From NCBI RefSeq assembly GCF_011604685.1, contig NZ_CP050063.1, positions 1,448,501-1,512,500 of the forward strand: 64,000 nucleotides of DNA, in the 5' to 3' direction. The notes beneath the pieces are model-generated. The model ran no database searches, was not told the DNA's origin, and saw only the letters and a list, made by a program, of their open reading frames with translations. Position numbers and translations under genes: made by a program. This DNA is from Spirosoma aureum (GTDB lineage: Bacteria > Bacteroidota > Bacteroidia > Cytophagales > Spirosomataceae). Every line of letters starts with the position of its first letter. Within the stretch, counting starts at the first letter, position 1. Of this stretch, positions 46,391 through 55,208 are shown in pieces.

Positions 46391-47632
46391 TTACTTAGCC
46401 CGGATTGCAATAACAGGATCGAGCCGGGCCGCCGAAAAGGCAGGAATGATGCCTGACAGAATACCGATCACGCTCGATACGCCTAAACCCAGTATAATGT
46501 TGCCCGCTGTCAGGTGGAGTTCCAGACTGCCTAGCTGCATAAAGGAAAGCAGGTAAACCAGCGCTATACCCGCTAAACCACCGACTAAACTTAGCAGAAC
46601 AGCTTCAAACAAAAACTGGAACAGAATAAAGTAATTCTTTGCGCCCAGCGATTTCTGAATACCAATAATGTTGGTTCGTTCTTTTACACTGACGAACATG
46701 ATATTGGCAATGCCAAAGCCACCAATCAGAATTGAAAAGCCGCCAATAACCCAACCCGCTACAGTTAATACCGCAAAAATGCCGCTAATGGCCTGTGCAG
46801 CCGCTTCAGGTCGATTAATGGCAAAGTTATCGTCCTGGGTTGGGCGAACTCCCCGTCGGGTACGTAACAAGCCCTTGATTTCGCTTTCCAGTTCGAGCAA
46901 CCCTTCGTCGTCATCGTATCCTTTAATCGCAATATCAATACTGGGGTTGATGGAATGGAACATTTTTGAAAACGCGCCGTAGGGAATGAGGCATTTAATG
47001 TCGGGGTTGCCGCCAAAGTTGACAAGGCTTTCGCCTTTCTTCTCCTGAACGCCAATAATGGTAAAGTTCATGCCATTTATCTTAAACGATTTACCGACAG
47101 GTTCTTCAGCAGGAAACAGATTCTCCGCGACATCAGCGCCAATAATGGCTACGTTGCGGGCCACATCAATTTCCTGTTGGGTGAAGTAGCGCCCACTGGC
47201 GACGGCAACCTCAGAAATTTTATTGTACTCGAATGTCGTTCCCTGAATCAGCGACATCATGCTGTTATTGTTGTGCTTGACCGTAATTCGGCCTTTAAAA
47301 TCCATCGCTACTATAGCCTGTGCATTTTCGAGCTTGTCGGCCAGAAATTTATACTCTTTAAAGGATGGTTCAGGGCGCTGAAAATACTTCCACCACTGAT
47401 ATTCACCCTCAAATGACCAAGGCCATTTCTGTACGTAAACGACCTTATCGCCGATAAATGAGAGGCTATCCTTGATATTGCGTTCCAGTGAATCGACCAG
47501 CGTAAAAACGGCAATAATCGCAAAGATCCCGACGGTTACGCCCAGCAGTGAGAGGGTTGTACGAAGGAGGTTGGAGCGCAGAGCCTGCCACGCAAACCGA
47601 AAACTTTCTAATACCTGACGAAGAAACCGCAT
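46391..47632 (-). CDS. ABC transporter permease (MacB/FtsX-like)
   Basis: 413 aa. MacB topology: a first membrane helix (LLRTTLSLLGVTVGIFAIIA), a large periplasmic domain (about residues 45-280), then three helices in the FtsX domain (GGFSILIGGFGIANIMFVSV, with ERTNIIGIQKSLGAK after it). Such proteins couple to an ATPase and move or sense substrates across the inner membrane without typical transport cycles. No ATPase gene is adjacent. Confidence 0.9.
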   Translation of the reverse strand: MRFLRQVLESFRFAWQALRSNLLRTTLSLLGVTVGIFAIIAVFTLVDSLERNIKDSLSFIGDKVVYVQKWPWSFEGEYQWWKYFQRPEPSFKEYKFLADKLENAQAIVAMDFKGRITVKHNNNSMMSLIQGTTFEYNKISEVAVASGRYFTQQEIDVARNVAIIGADVAENLFPAEEPVGKSFKINGMNFTIIGVQEKKGESLVNFGGNPDIKCLIPYGAFSKMFHSINPSIDIAIKGYDDDEGLLELESEIKGLLRTRRGVRPTQDDNFAINRPEAAAQAISGIFAVLTVAGWVIGGFSILIGGFGIANIMFVSVKERTNIIGIQKSLGAKNYFILFQFLFEAVLLSLVGGLAGIALVYLLSFMQLGSLELHLTAGNIILGLGVSSVIGILSGIIPAFSAARLDPVIAIRAK

Positions 47633-47926
47633 GGTGTTTTATGGTTCTGGCAGACTTTAATCTGGCGAGAGTAACAAAGAAATAAATAAAATGCTTCCCT
47701 GCCCAATCATTTCGGACAAGTACAAGATTCTGACGGATAAATGGTTGTCACTAATCGTAAATCGTGCTTTCAAATGCATGTAGCGTTAACAAGTTTGTCT
47801 GAAACGGTAGCGTCGGCTGATTCGTAAAAGGGGCCTTAAGCAAGCAGCTTGTTTGCCGATATAACGCGCTCAGGTAAAGCAATTTTTGTAGTTTAGGGGT
47901 TTACAACCGCCTAACCGGACCCCCGT

Positions 47927-49732
47927 ATGAAAAAAAATAGTATTTATTATCCTTCCCTAATACTGTTTGCCCTTACTGTTGCTTCCTGCAAAACCCAGGC
48001 TCCGTCTACTACTTCCAGTTCAAAAGTAGAGCAGAGCCAGGGAGTTTATCAATATCGCGACGAAGATCCAACCGTAAAGCCATTTTTCTCCAACCGGCAA
48101 GGTGTTATTGGGCGGAATGGTATGGTTGCCTCCGCGCATCCCGAAGCCTCTCAGGTCGGTCTGGCTATTCTGCAGGCGGGCGGTAATGCTGTCGATGCTG
48201 CCGTGGCGATTCAGTTTGCGCTGGCTGTCGTGTATCCTGGAGCGGGCAATATTGGGGGGGGAGGATTTATGGTATATCGGGATAATGCAGGGAAAGCGTA
48301 TACGCTCGATTATCGCGAAAAGGCCCCCGGTAAGGCCAGCCAGAACATGTACCTCGATTCGCTCGGTAATGTTCGGCAGGGATTAAGCATTAGTGGTCAC
48401 CTGGCGAGTGGCGTACCCGGATCAGTGGACGGTATGGCCGAGGCCCACAAACGGTTCGGTAAATTACCCTGGAGCCAGGTCATACAGCCTGCTGTTGATC
48501 TGGCCGCCAAAGGGTTTGCGCTCACCGAGCGGGATGCATTAGGGTTAAACCGAATCAAAACGGATCTGAATACGATCAACCCCGACAAAACCTACTTCCT
48601 GAAAAGCACAGCACCAGCAGACACGGTTACCTGGCATAAGGGAGACCTATTGATTCAGGCCGATCTGGCTAAAACGCTGCAACGGATTCAGGCGCAGGGG
48701 CGGGCCGGGTTCTACGAGGGTGAAACAGCGCGGCTGGTTGCCGAAGAAATGCAGCGCGGGAAAGGCCTGATTACTGAAGAGGACCTTAAAAATTATCATT
48801 CTGTCTGGCGCGACCCGATTCAGGCAAAATACAAAAACTATAATGTTATCACGATGCCACCGACCTCAAGTGGGGGCGTAGCGCTCGTGCAGCTGATGCG
48901 TTTTACAGAACCTTATCCGTTGCGTAAATGGGGCTGGAATCGTGATTCAACGGTGCAGGTCATGATTGAAGCTGAACGTCGCGTGTATGCCGACCGGGCT
49001 AAGTTTTTAGGTGATCCCGATTTTGTGAAAGTACCGGTTGACAAGCTAATGAGCCCGGATTATCTCAGCACGCGCTGGACAGATTTCTCGTTCGCTAAAG
49101 CAAGCGATAGTAAAACCGTAAAAGGGGGCATGATTCCCGGCTACGAAAGCCTCGAAACGACTCATTTTTCGATTGTCGACAAAGAGGGCAATGCCGTCAG
49201 TATTACCACAACGCTCAATGGTGGTTATGGAAGCCGGGTCGTGGTGGGCGGTGCTGGTTTCTTCATGAATAACGAGATGGACGATTTCAGTGTTAAACCG
49301 GGTGTCCCGAATATGTTCGGGTTGATTGGTAATCAGGCCAACGCCATTGCGCCCAACAAACGAATGCTTTCGTCCATGACACCCACTATTCTGGAAAAAG
49401 ATGGTAAGTTGTTTATGGTAGTTGGAACACCGGGTGGTTCAACTATCATAACCTCGGTTTACCAGACTATTCTGAACGTAATCGAACACGGTATGACCAT
49501 GCAACAGGCTGTCAATGCCTTGAAATTCCACCATCAGTGGCTTCCTGATAAGACTACATTTGAGAATGGGGCTTTCTCCGATGCGACTGTTCAGGCGCTG
49601 CAAAGTCGTGGCTATATACTCGAAAAACTGACGAATACCCTTGGCCGGATGGATTGCGTGCTGATTCGCCCCGATGGTTCGTATGAAGGTGCATCGGACC
49701 CACGAGCCGATAATACCGCAAGAGGATATTAA
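47927..49732 (+). CDS. ggt: Gamma-glutamyltransferase lipoprotein
   Basis: 601 aa. Lipobox VASC after a 20-residue signal. Cleaves glutathione and other gamma-glutamyl compounds, releasing or transferring glutamate. The precursor cuts itself before the nucleophile Thr in ESLETTHFSIVDKEGNAVS. Other motifs: GGNAVDAAVAIQFALAVVYP, GAGNIGGGGFMVYR, and GGYGSRVVVGGAGFFMNNEM. Full-length. Lipid-anchored, so active in the periplasm or on the outer membrane. Confidence 0.95.
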   Translation: MKKNSIYYPSLILFALTVASCKTQAPSTTSSSKVEQSQGVYQYRDEDPTVKPFFSNRQGVIGRNGMVASAHPEASQVGLAILQAGGNAVDAAVAIQFALAVVYPGAGNIGGGGFMVYRDNAGKAYTLDYREKAPGKASQNMYLDSLGNVRQGLSISGHLASGVPGSVDGMAEAHKRFGKLPWSQVIQPAVDLAAKGFALTERDALGLNRIKTDLNTINPDKTYFLKSTAPADTVTWHKGDLLIQADLAKTLQRIQAQGRAGFYEGETARLVAEEMQRGKGLITEEDLKNYHSVWRDPIQAKYKNYNVITMPPTSSGGVALVQLMRFTEPYPLRKWGWNRDSTVQVMIEAERRVYADRAKFLGDPDFVKVPVDKLMSPDYLSTRWTDFSFAKASDSKTVKGGMIPGYESLETTHFSIVDKEGNAVSITTTLNGGYGSRVVVGGAGFFMNNEMDDFSVKPGVPNMFGLIGNQANAIAPNKRMLSSMTPTILEKDGKLFMVVGTPGGSTIITSVYQTILNVIEHGMTMQQAVNALKFHHQWLPDKTTFENGAFSDATVQALQSRGYILEKLTNTLGRMDCVLIRPDGSYEGASDPRADNTARGY

Positions 49733-49738
49733 GAACCA

Positions 49739-49770
49739 ATAACGCGGGCGATTCGAATCGCCCGCGTTAT
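49739..49770. terminator. Perfect palindromic terminator between ggt and DUF4142 gene
   Basis: 16-bp arms with no loop (49739..49754, 49755..49770), in the 45-bp gap between two convergent genes. No T run, so termination is likely but not certain. Confidence 0.65.
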
Positions 49771-49777
49771 CTATCAG

Positions 49778-50368
49778 TTAGTCCAGCACATTTTTCAATT
49801 GTTTGGCTTGCTTTTTATGTTTCTCGTCGTCGTCTAAAAGCTTTCTGGCAAAGGTTTTAACAGCATCATTAGGAGCATGATCGCGGAGATCGTCGGCAGA
49901 ATCGAGCGCATCATCGTTTAAGCTGATCATGTTTTCGAGGTATTGTAAATCGAATTCAGTACCAGCTTTCATACCGGTTAGTTTACCTAAATGACCATTA
50001 CTTTTGTCGGAGAGCCCGGTCGGCAACGTAACGTTCATTTGTTTGGCAAGCGATTGTAAGGTTTTGTCGTCTTGCTGGTGATCGTTCATGACCTGTTGTG
50101 CATACGCTTTCACTTCGGGATTGGTGGCTTTTTTGAGCGCAACCTTGCTCAGTTCGAATTCGGTCAGGCTGCTATTGGCCAGCTCGACCATATTTTTACT
50201 GACGCCTTTCGCTTCTTCTTTCGCGTCATTGCTGACCGCGATAGCCTGTTTGTCGATTTTGTCATTGTTGATTTTCTCGGCTTTTTCTGTGTTGTCGCTG
50301 CCTGATGAGCATCCATACGTGAGCATGAGGCCGACGAGTACTATTGCGAGTGAGGTAGTGGGTTTCAT
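49778..50368 (-). CDS. DUF4142 lipoprotein
   Basis: 196 aa. Lipobox MLTYGCSS. A DUF4142 four-helix, ferritin-like domain follows: ELANSSLTEFELSKVALKKA, VKAYAQQVMNDHQQDDKTLQ, and FARKLLDDDEKHKKQAKQL. The His/Asp/Glu pattern could bind metal, but this family is often described as metal-free. Exported stress-type protein in many bacteria; function unproven. Confidence 0.88.
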   Translation of the reverse strand: MKPTTSLAIVLVGLMLTYGCSSGSDNTEKAEKINNDKIDKQAIAVSNDAKEEAKGVSKNMVELANSSLTEFELSKVALKKATNPEVKAYAQQVMNDHQQDDKTLQSLAKQMNVTLPTGLSDKSNGHLGKLTGMKAGTEFDLQYLENMISLNDDALDSADDLRDHAPNDAVKTFARKLLDDDEKHKKQAKQLKNVLD

Positions 50369-50397
50369 GGTGTTGGTTCGGTTTTGCTGTTTTTAGG

Positions 50398-50492
50398 CTT
50401 TCGCTTTGAGCCGTCGCCTGGAGTCGTGCTACGGTTTGTTTGCGCATATTAGTAACTGTGGCACGGCTCCAGGCGACGGCTCAAAGCGAAAG
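50398..50492. repeat. 32-bp inverted repeat upstream of DUF4142 gene
   Basis: Arms 50398..50429 and 50461..50492 match with one G-T type mismatch; loop is 31 nt. It fills most of the gap between two leftward genes. The first 26 bp of the arms are perfect. Confidence 0.85.
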
Positions 50493-50531
50493 TCGTGGTT
50501 TTATGACAACTCACTTTCAGGGCTCTTGTTT

Positions 50532-51434
50532 TTAGGGAGCTTGCAGCAACGTCAGCCAGGCATCTTTAACGTTGTTTTCCGCCAGCAACTGTTTCGCTCG
50601 CAGATGCAATAAATCCGGTAAATATTGACAACCGTAGCGTGCTTCATCAATTAACTCCTTCAATTGGTCTGACGCTCCGAATGCGCTTACTTCGTCGGCA
50701 GTTGGCAGGGCTATTGAACTGCCTAATTTGCCCAGATCGTTGCCCGACAGAATCGTACTATTCCGGATAGAATGAGGAATCTGATCGATACCAATACCGA
50801 TTTTAGGCCGGGCTACTTCAAAGAGTGCGTCGCCATGAGCTCGGGCGTACCAATCGCCCCCCATACGGCCAATCAGGTCAAGGCGATGAGGGTCAATGGC
50901 ACCGGCTTCATTGAAAATCGTGTCGTGAATGTGCGCCATTACGACCTCACAAATGACCAGATAGCCTGCGCCGGGAGTCTCATGAGCGGGCCGTTCATTC
51001 GTTGGAATAAGCTGCCGGACTATACACTCGAATGCTGCTGGTGACTCGGCAACCCTGGGTGGGCGAACCTGATCGGAGGGAATCGCCGTAAAGCCCGCTT
51101 TGTCGAATTCATTGATACCACGCTCAAACTCCGCACTAGCCAATGACACCTGCTCGACCATGGCGTAGTTGACGATGTTGATGACTACTTCGCCAACTTC
51201 TTCCAGATTCAGGAGCGTATGTTTTTTGTGGCCATGCCGATTGATACTTGGGGCAAAAACCAGTGTGGGTGGGTTATAACCAAATACGTTGAAGAAACTG
51301 AACGGACTAAGATTAACCTGGCCTTTAGCATCGATAGTGCTGGCAAAAGCAATTGGGCGCGGGCCAATCGTGCCGATCATGTACCGATAGAATTCGCTGG
51401 GTTGCAGGTCGGCCGGATTTATGGTTTTAATCAT
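50532..51434 (-). CDS. Flavin reductase-like (DIM6/NTAB) protein
   Basis: About 300 aa from the ATG at 51434. The FMN-binding split barrel is clear: YRYMIGTIGPRPIAFASTID, GQVNLSPFSFFNVFGYNPPT and HTLLNLEEVGEVVINIVN. Such proteins are usually FMN-binding and reduce flavin or act on small molecules. Last gene of the leftward aromatic operon, 29 bp after fahA. Relatives often sit next to homogentisate genes, though their exact step is unknown to me. Confidence 0.8.
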   Translation of the reverse strand: MIKTINPADLQPSEFYRYMIGTIGPRPIAFASTIDAKGQVNLSPFSFFNVFGYNPPTLVFAPSINRHGHKKHTLLNLEEVGEVVINIVNYAMVEQVSLASAEFERGINEFDKAGFTAIPSDQVRPPRVAESPAAFECIVRQLIPTNERPAHETPGAGYLVICEVVMAHIHDTIFNEAGAIDPHRLDLIGRMGGDWYARAHGDALFEVARPKIGIGIDQIPHSIRNSTILSGNDLGKLGSSIALPTADEVSAFGASDQLKELIDEARYGCQYLPDLLHLRAKQLLAENNVKDAWLTLLQAP

Positions 51435-51463
51435 TTCGGGAAATGAATGGTAGGTCAATTAAA

Positions 51464-52648
51464 CTACTCCTGTTTTGGGCTAATCGTTCCTGACACTTCG
51501 CCCAAATCAACCCGAATCCCATCCGAAAGGCCCCATCCCCGTAAAATCAGGTTGTCGCCATCCTCTAAAAATGTACGTGTCGTTTGAGTTGACAAATGAA
51601 GAGGCCGCGTACCATTCCAGCTGAGTTCGAGCAGAGAGCCGTATGAACCGGGTGTAGAGCCAGAAATGGTGCCCGTAGCCAGCACATCACCAATGTTAAG
51701 GTTGCATCCACCCACCGTATGATGAGCAATCATTTGCGCAAAACTCCAATACAGATTCCGGGCGTTTGTGCGGCTAATCACAACATCGTCGCCAGTCGCT
51801 GTGCGTAAAATGACTTCTAATTCCAGGTCAAAGTGGGCAGCTTTTGCACAACGCAGATAGGAGAGGGGTATTGGTTCCTGCTGGATGCCCGGAACACGAA
51901 AGGGTTCCAGTTCGTCGAGCGGAACAACCCAGGCAGATAGGCTCGATGCAAAATTTTTCCCAAGGAAAGGCCCTAGCGGCTGGTATTCCCAACGCTGAAT
52001 GTCACGGGCCGACCAGTCATTAAAAAGCGTTAGGCCGAAAATGTAATCTTCAGCATCATCGACTGCGATCGAATTACCTAGTGCATTGTTTTTGCCGATA
52101 ATAAGCCCCAGTTCAAGCTCAAAGTCCAAAGCTTTTGATGGGCCAAAAAGGGGCTGATTATCAGGCCCTAAGTACTGTCCATTTGGCCGCTGAATAGGCG
52201 TGCCGGATACCACAATAGAGGAGGCTCGCCCGTGATACGCCACAGGTAAGTGCCGGTAGTTGGGCAGTAGAGGTTCGGCATTAGGCCGGAACATACGACC
52301 GACGTTTTCGGCGTGGTGAATGCCCGCATAAAAATCCGTGTAGTCGCCAATACGCACGGGCAAATGCATCCTGGCCCGCGATTCGTCAATGAAAACCTGC
52401 TCGTGAACGTCTTTGAAAGCAGCGTTTTCATCACTTAACAACTCAATCAGGCGTTGTCGAATAAGCCGATGTCTTGGTTTTCCTAAAGCAATAAACTCAT
52501 TCAGAGCCGGTTGAGCGAAAACTGCCGGATCAATAGCCAGGTCGTTAAAATAGCCCAACAGTCCGACTACTTCTAGGTCAAGAATTCGGCCGCCGAGTTT
52601 TAATCCCACGCGGGGCGATGCAATGTCGTAACTGAAAATGCCGTACAT
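51464..52648 (-). CDS. fahA: Fumarylacetoacetase
   Basis: 394 aa. Hydrolyses fumarylacetoacetate to fumarate and acetoacetate, the last step of tyrosine breakdown. Family motifs: FYAGIHHAENVGRMFRPN, FELELGLIIGK (metal-binding Glu pair), NDWSARDIQRWEYQPLGPF, and GDVLATGTISGSTPG. Full-length. ATG start at 52648. Confidence 0.95.
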   Translation of the reverse strand: MYGIFSYDIASPRVGLKLGGRILDLEVVGLLGYFNDLAIDPAVFAQPALNEFIALGKPRHRLIRQRLIELLSDENAAFKDVHEQVFIDESRARMHLPVRIGDYTDFYAGIHHAENVGRMFRPNAEPLLPNYRHLPVAYHGRASSIVVSGTPIQRPNGQYLGPDNQPLFGPSKALDFELELGLIIGKNNALGNSIAVDDAEDYIFGLTLFNDWSARDIQRWEYQPLGPFLGKNFASSLSAWVVPLDELEPFRVPGIQQEPIPLSYLRCAKAAHFDLELEVILRTATGDDVVISRTNARNLYWSFAQMIAHHTVGGCNLNIGDVLATGTISGSTPGSYGSLLELSWNGTRPLHLSTQTTRTFLEDGDNLILRGWGLSDGIRVDLGEVSGTISPKQE

Positions 52649-52720
52649 CTTGTCTGAGCCAATTTTCAGGTCGTTTTCTATAAATAATCTCGCTAACTAA
52701 TCAGGAGATTATTCCAGATT

Positions 52721-53158
52721 TTACTCACTGATGTTGCTATAAATTGAATCCATGATCCGAACGAAATGCTGATAATCGTCGTCGCTCAGGTCGCCCCAGC
52801 CTTTTCGTCGCATGGCCGACACAACGGGCAGCACCTCGCTGTATTTGGCTTCACCGGCTTCGGTTAAATAAACCAGAAACTTACGTCGGTCGTTATCGGC
52901 CATGCGTCGTTCAGTCAGACCCTTTTGCGAGAGTAGGTCAATGATTCGGGTAACGGTTGGGGCGTCTTTGGTTGTCATTTCCGAGATCGTGTTCTGACTG
53001 ATGCCGGGATTACGATAGAGATGGTCAATGACGACCCATTGGTCCACCGTCAGTTCAAATCCAGCGTCATTAAATTGTTTCTGGAGCGCATTCCGGATTT
53101 TCTTGATGGTGGTGTCAATTTTAAAAAAGTAGGCCCGGTTATCGGAGGGATGCGTCAT
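52721..53158 (-). CDS. MarR family transcriptional regulator
   Basis: 145 aa from the ATG at 53158 (TTG six bases upstream). Winged helix: TVDQWVVIDHLYRNPGISQN, TISEMTTKDAPTVTRIIDLL and the wing ADNDRRKFLVYLT. Sits inside the aromatic operon between phhA and fahA, so it is the likely local regulator, sensing a pathway aromatic. The inverted repeat at 56506..56541 is a candidate site. Confidence 0.92.
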   Translation of the reverse strand: MTHPSDNRAYFFKIDTTIKKIRNALQKQFNDAGFELTVDQWVVIDHLYRNPGISQNTISEMTTKDAPTVTRIIDLLSQKGLTERRMADNDRRKFLVYLTEAGEAKYSEVLPVVSAMRRKGWGDLSDDDYQHFVRIMDSIYSNISE

Positions 53159-53241
53159 CGGCAACTGTCATTGGTTAAAAATGATCCTTACAGAATCCAC
53201 GGTAAGGATGTCCTGATAACGCGAAGCTAATGACAATAACG

Positions 53242-53967
53242 TTAACTGACTAATAACCCTTCCAGCGTCGCTTCGATTTCAGGAACTGAATGATACAGTT
53301 GCTCGTAGGAGTCGATAACAAAATACTGCATCTGGAAGTGGTCGATGATGTATGGTGTCCGGAGTAACGTATCAACATGGTAGGGCAGCCGCTTCGGTTC
53401 ACTGCTATACAGGCTATAAGTCGTTTCGCCGACAGACGATAGTATACCGCCACCATAAATCCGAAGGCCGTCCGTTTCCTGTATCAAACCAAATTCGACA
53501 GTATACCAATACAATCGGGAAATCATGTCAATCGCTTCTTCATGATCGACAAACCGGAGTGCAATACGGCTCAATGCGGCCAGAAAATCGCAGAAGGCCT
53601 GATTTGACAGCATCGGAACATGGCCGAACGTGTCGTGAAACATATCCGGTTCGGGCAGATACTCCAGTTGATCACGCCGACGCAGCCAGGTGGTTGCCGG
53701 AAAGTTTCGATTCGCCATCAACTCAAAAAACGTGCGGTTTGGAATTAAGCCCTCTACGGCACAAACCCGCCAACCTGTCAGCTGTTGCAATCTTGGATTT
53801 AAATCCCGCTCGAAATCAGGTATCCGGTCTGCCCGAAAACCCGTTGCCGAAATACCATCCAGATAAGCCTGACTGGCTTTGCCCGGTAACTGCGCCATCT
53901 GACGCTCGAACAACAGCTGCCATACAGCCTGATCGTCGGGAGTATATTGTGAATAGGTCTGGAACAT
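53242..53967 (-). CDS. phhA: Phenylalanine 4-monooxygenase
   Basis: 241 aa from the ATG at 53967; a longer reading would start inside a repeat element. Pterin-dependent enzyme converting phenylalanine to tyrosine. Iron ligands: H-x4-H in FHDTFGHVPML and Glu in LYWYTVEFGLI. Single catalytic domain, as in bacterial forms, and it lacks the regulatory ACT domain. No pterin recycling gene (phhB) is adjacent. Confidence 0.95.
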   Translation of the reverse strand: MFQTYSQYTPDDQAVWQLLFERQMAQLPGKASQAYLDGISATGFRADRIPDFERDLNPRLQQLTGWRVCAVEGLIPNRTFFELMANRNFPATTWLRRRDQLEYLPEPDMFHDTFGHVPMLSNQAFCDFLAALSRIALRFVDHEEAIDMISRLYWYTVEFGLIQETDGLRIYGGGILSSVGETTYSLYSSEPKRLPYHVDTLLRTPYIIDHFQMQYFVIDSYEQLYHSVPEIEATLEGLLVS

Positions 53968-53968
53968 G

Positions 53969-54044
53969 GTGAAAGAGTGAATGAGTGAAAGAGTGAAACG
54001 CTGGTGTCGGCATTGGTCGCTCATTCACCCTTTCACTCTTTCAC
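53969..54044. repeat. Octamer-array hairpin between phhA and hppD
   Basis: Left: four 8-mers of the type GTGAAAGA/GTGAATGA (53969..54000). Right: three as reverse complements (TCATTCAC, CCTTTCAC, TCTTTCAC; 54018..54044). It abuts both genes: 1 bp before the phhA start and 5 bp after the hppD stop. Confidence 0.85.
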
Positions 54045-54049
54045 AATTA

Positions 54050-55171
54050 TTATAATGTTCCCCGCAAGGACTGTTCGCGCTCGATGGCTTCAAACAACGC
54101 TTTAAAATTGCCCTTTCCGAATGATCGGGCTCCTTTCCGCTGAATGATCTCAAAGAATAATGTAGGACGGGGACAGACTGGCTTCGTGAATATCTGGAGC
54201 AAATAACCCTCGTCATCTCGGTCAACCAGAATTCCCAACGATCGTAACCGGTCAATTTCTTCGTCGATAGGGCCAACCCGATCGGCTAAATGGTCGTAGT
54301 AGGCATCGGGAACGGTCAGGAATTCAACTCCCCGGTCGTGTAGCGCCATGACGGTCTCAACAATGTTGTCGGTTGCTACGGCTATATGCTGAATACCCGG
54401 TCCGCCATAAAAATCCAGATACTCCTCAATCTGGGACTTCTTCTTGCCTTCGGCGGGTTCATTGATCGGGAATTTTACGCGCCCGTTGCCATTGCTCATG
54501 ACCTTGCTCATGAGGGCCGTGTAATCCGTTGAAATGTCTTTGTCATCGAACGAAACAAGTTGCTGAAAGCCCATTACATCATGGTAAAAGCTCATCCAGA
54601 CATTCATTTCATTCCAGCCGACGTTCCCGACCATATGGTCTACGTAGTTTAATCCTAAGCTGGTGGGGCGATAATCAGGAATCCATGATTCATAACCAGG
54701 CAGAAATACGCCTTTATAGTCATTTCGTTCCACGAACACATGTACCGTGTCGCCATAGGCATGAATCCCCGACCGCACCACGTAGCCATGAGCATCCTGT
54801 TCGCGGGTTGGCTCCATAAACGCTCTGGCCCCCCGCTGAACGGTTGCTTGGAAAGCACTGGTCGCATCATCGACCCATAAGGCAACCACACGAACGCCAT
54901 CGCCGTGTTGGTCCAGATGTGTTCCTATTGGGGTATTGCCGTGCAAAGGAGATGTTAGGACAAGCCGGATTTTATCCTGTTGCAATACAAAGGATTCCCG
55001 ATCTTTTAGACCCGTTGATAGCCCTGCATGGGCAACTGGCTGAAAGCCGAACGCTGTCTGAAAATAGTGTGCAGACTGCCGTGCGTTGCCAACATATAAC
55101 TCGATATAATCGGTCCCGTTGAGTGGCAGAAAATCGGTTATTTGAGGTTCTAGAGTTTCTACTGCTTCCAT
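54050..55171 (-). CDS. hppD: 4-hydroxyphenylpyruvate dioxygenase
   Basis: 373 aa from the ATG at 55171; an upstream ATG at 55249 would overlap hmgA. Makes homogentisate from 4-hydroxyphenylpyruvate. The non-haem iron triad: His in LNYVDHMVGNV, His in GPGIQHIAVATD and Glu in PTLFFEIIQRKGARSFGKGN. Two VOC-type repeats. In line with hmgA and phhA. Confidence 0.95.
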   Translation of the reverse strand: MEAVETLEPQITDFLPLNGTDYIELYVGNARQSAHYFQTAFGFQPVAHAGLSTGLKDRESFVLQQDKIRLVLTSPLHGNTPIGTHLDQHGDGVRVVALWVDDATSAFQATVQRGARAFMEPTREQDAHGYVVRSGIHAYGDTVHVFVERNDYKGVFLPGYESWIPDYRPTSLGLNYVDHMVGNVGWNEMNVWMSFYHDVMGFQQLVSFDDKDISTDYTALMSKVMSNGNGRVKFPINEPAEGKKKSQIEEYLDFYGGPGIQHIAVATDNIVETVMALHDRGVEFLTVPDAYYDHLADRVGPIDEEIDRLRSLGILVDRDDEGYLLQIFTKPVCPRPTLFFEIIQRKGARSFGKGNFKALFEAIEREQSLRGTL

Positions 55172-55208
55172 TGTCTTTGTTGATTGATGTGTATTGCCGG
55201 CGGTGTGG

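Noticed and set aside
53352..53972. 206-aa plus-strand reading frame
   Set aside because: It is antisense to phhA, which has all catalytic residues; no family features in the plus frame.
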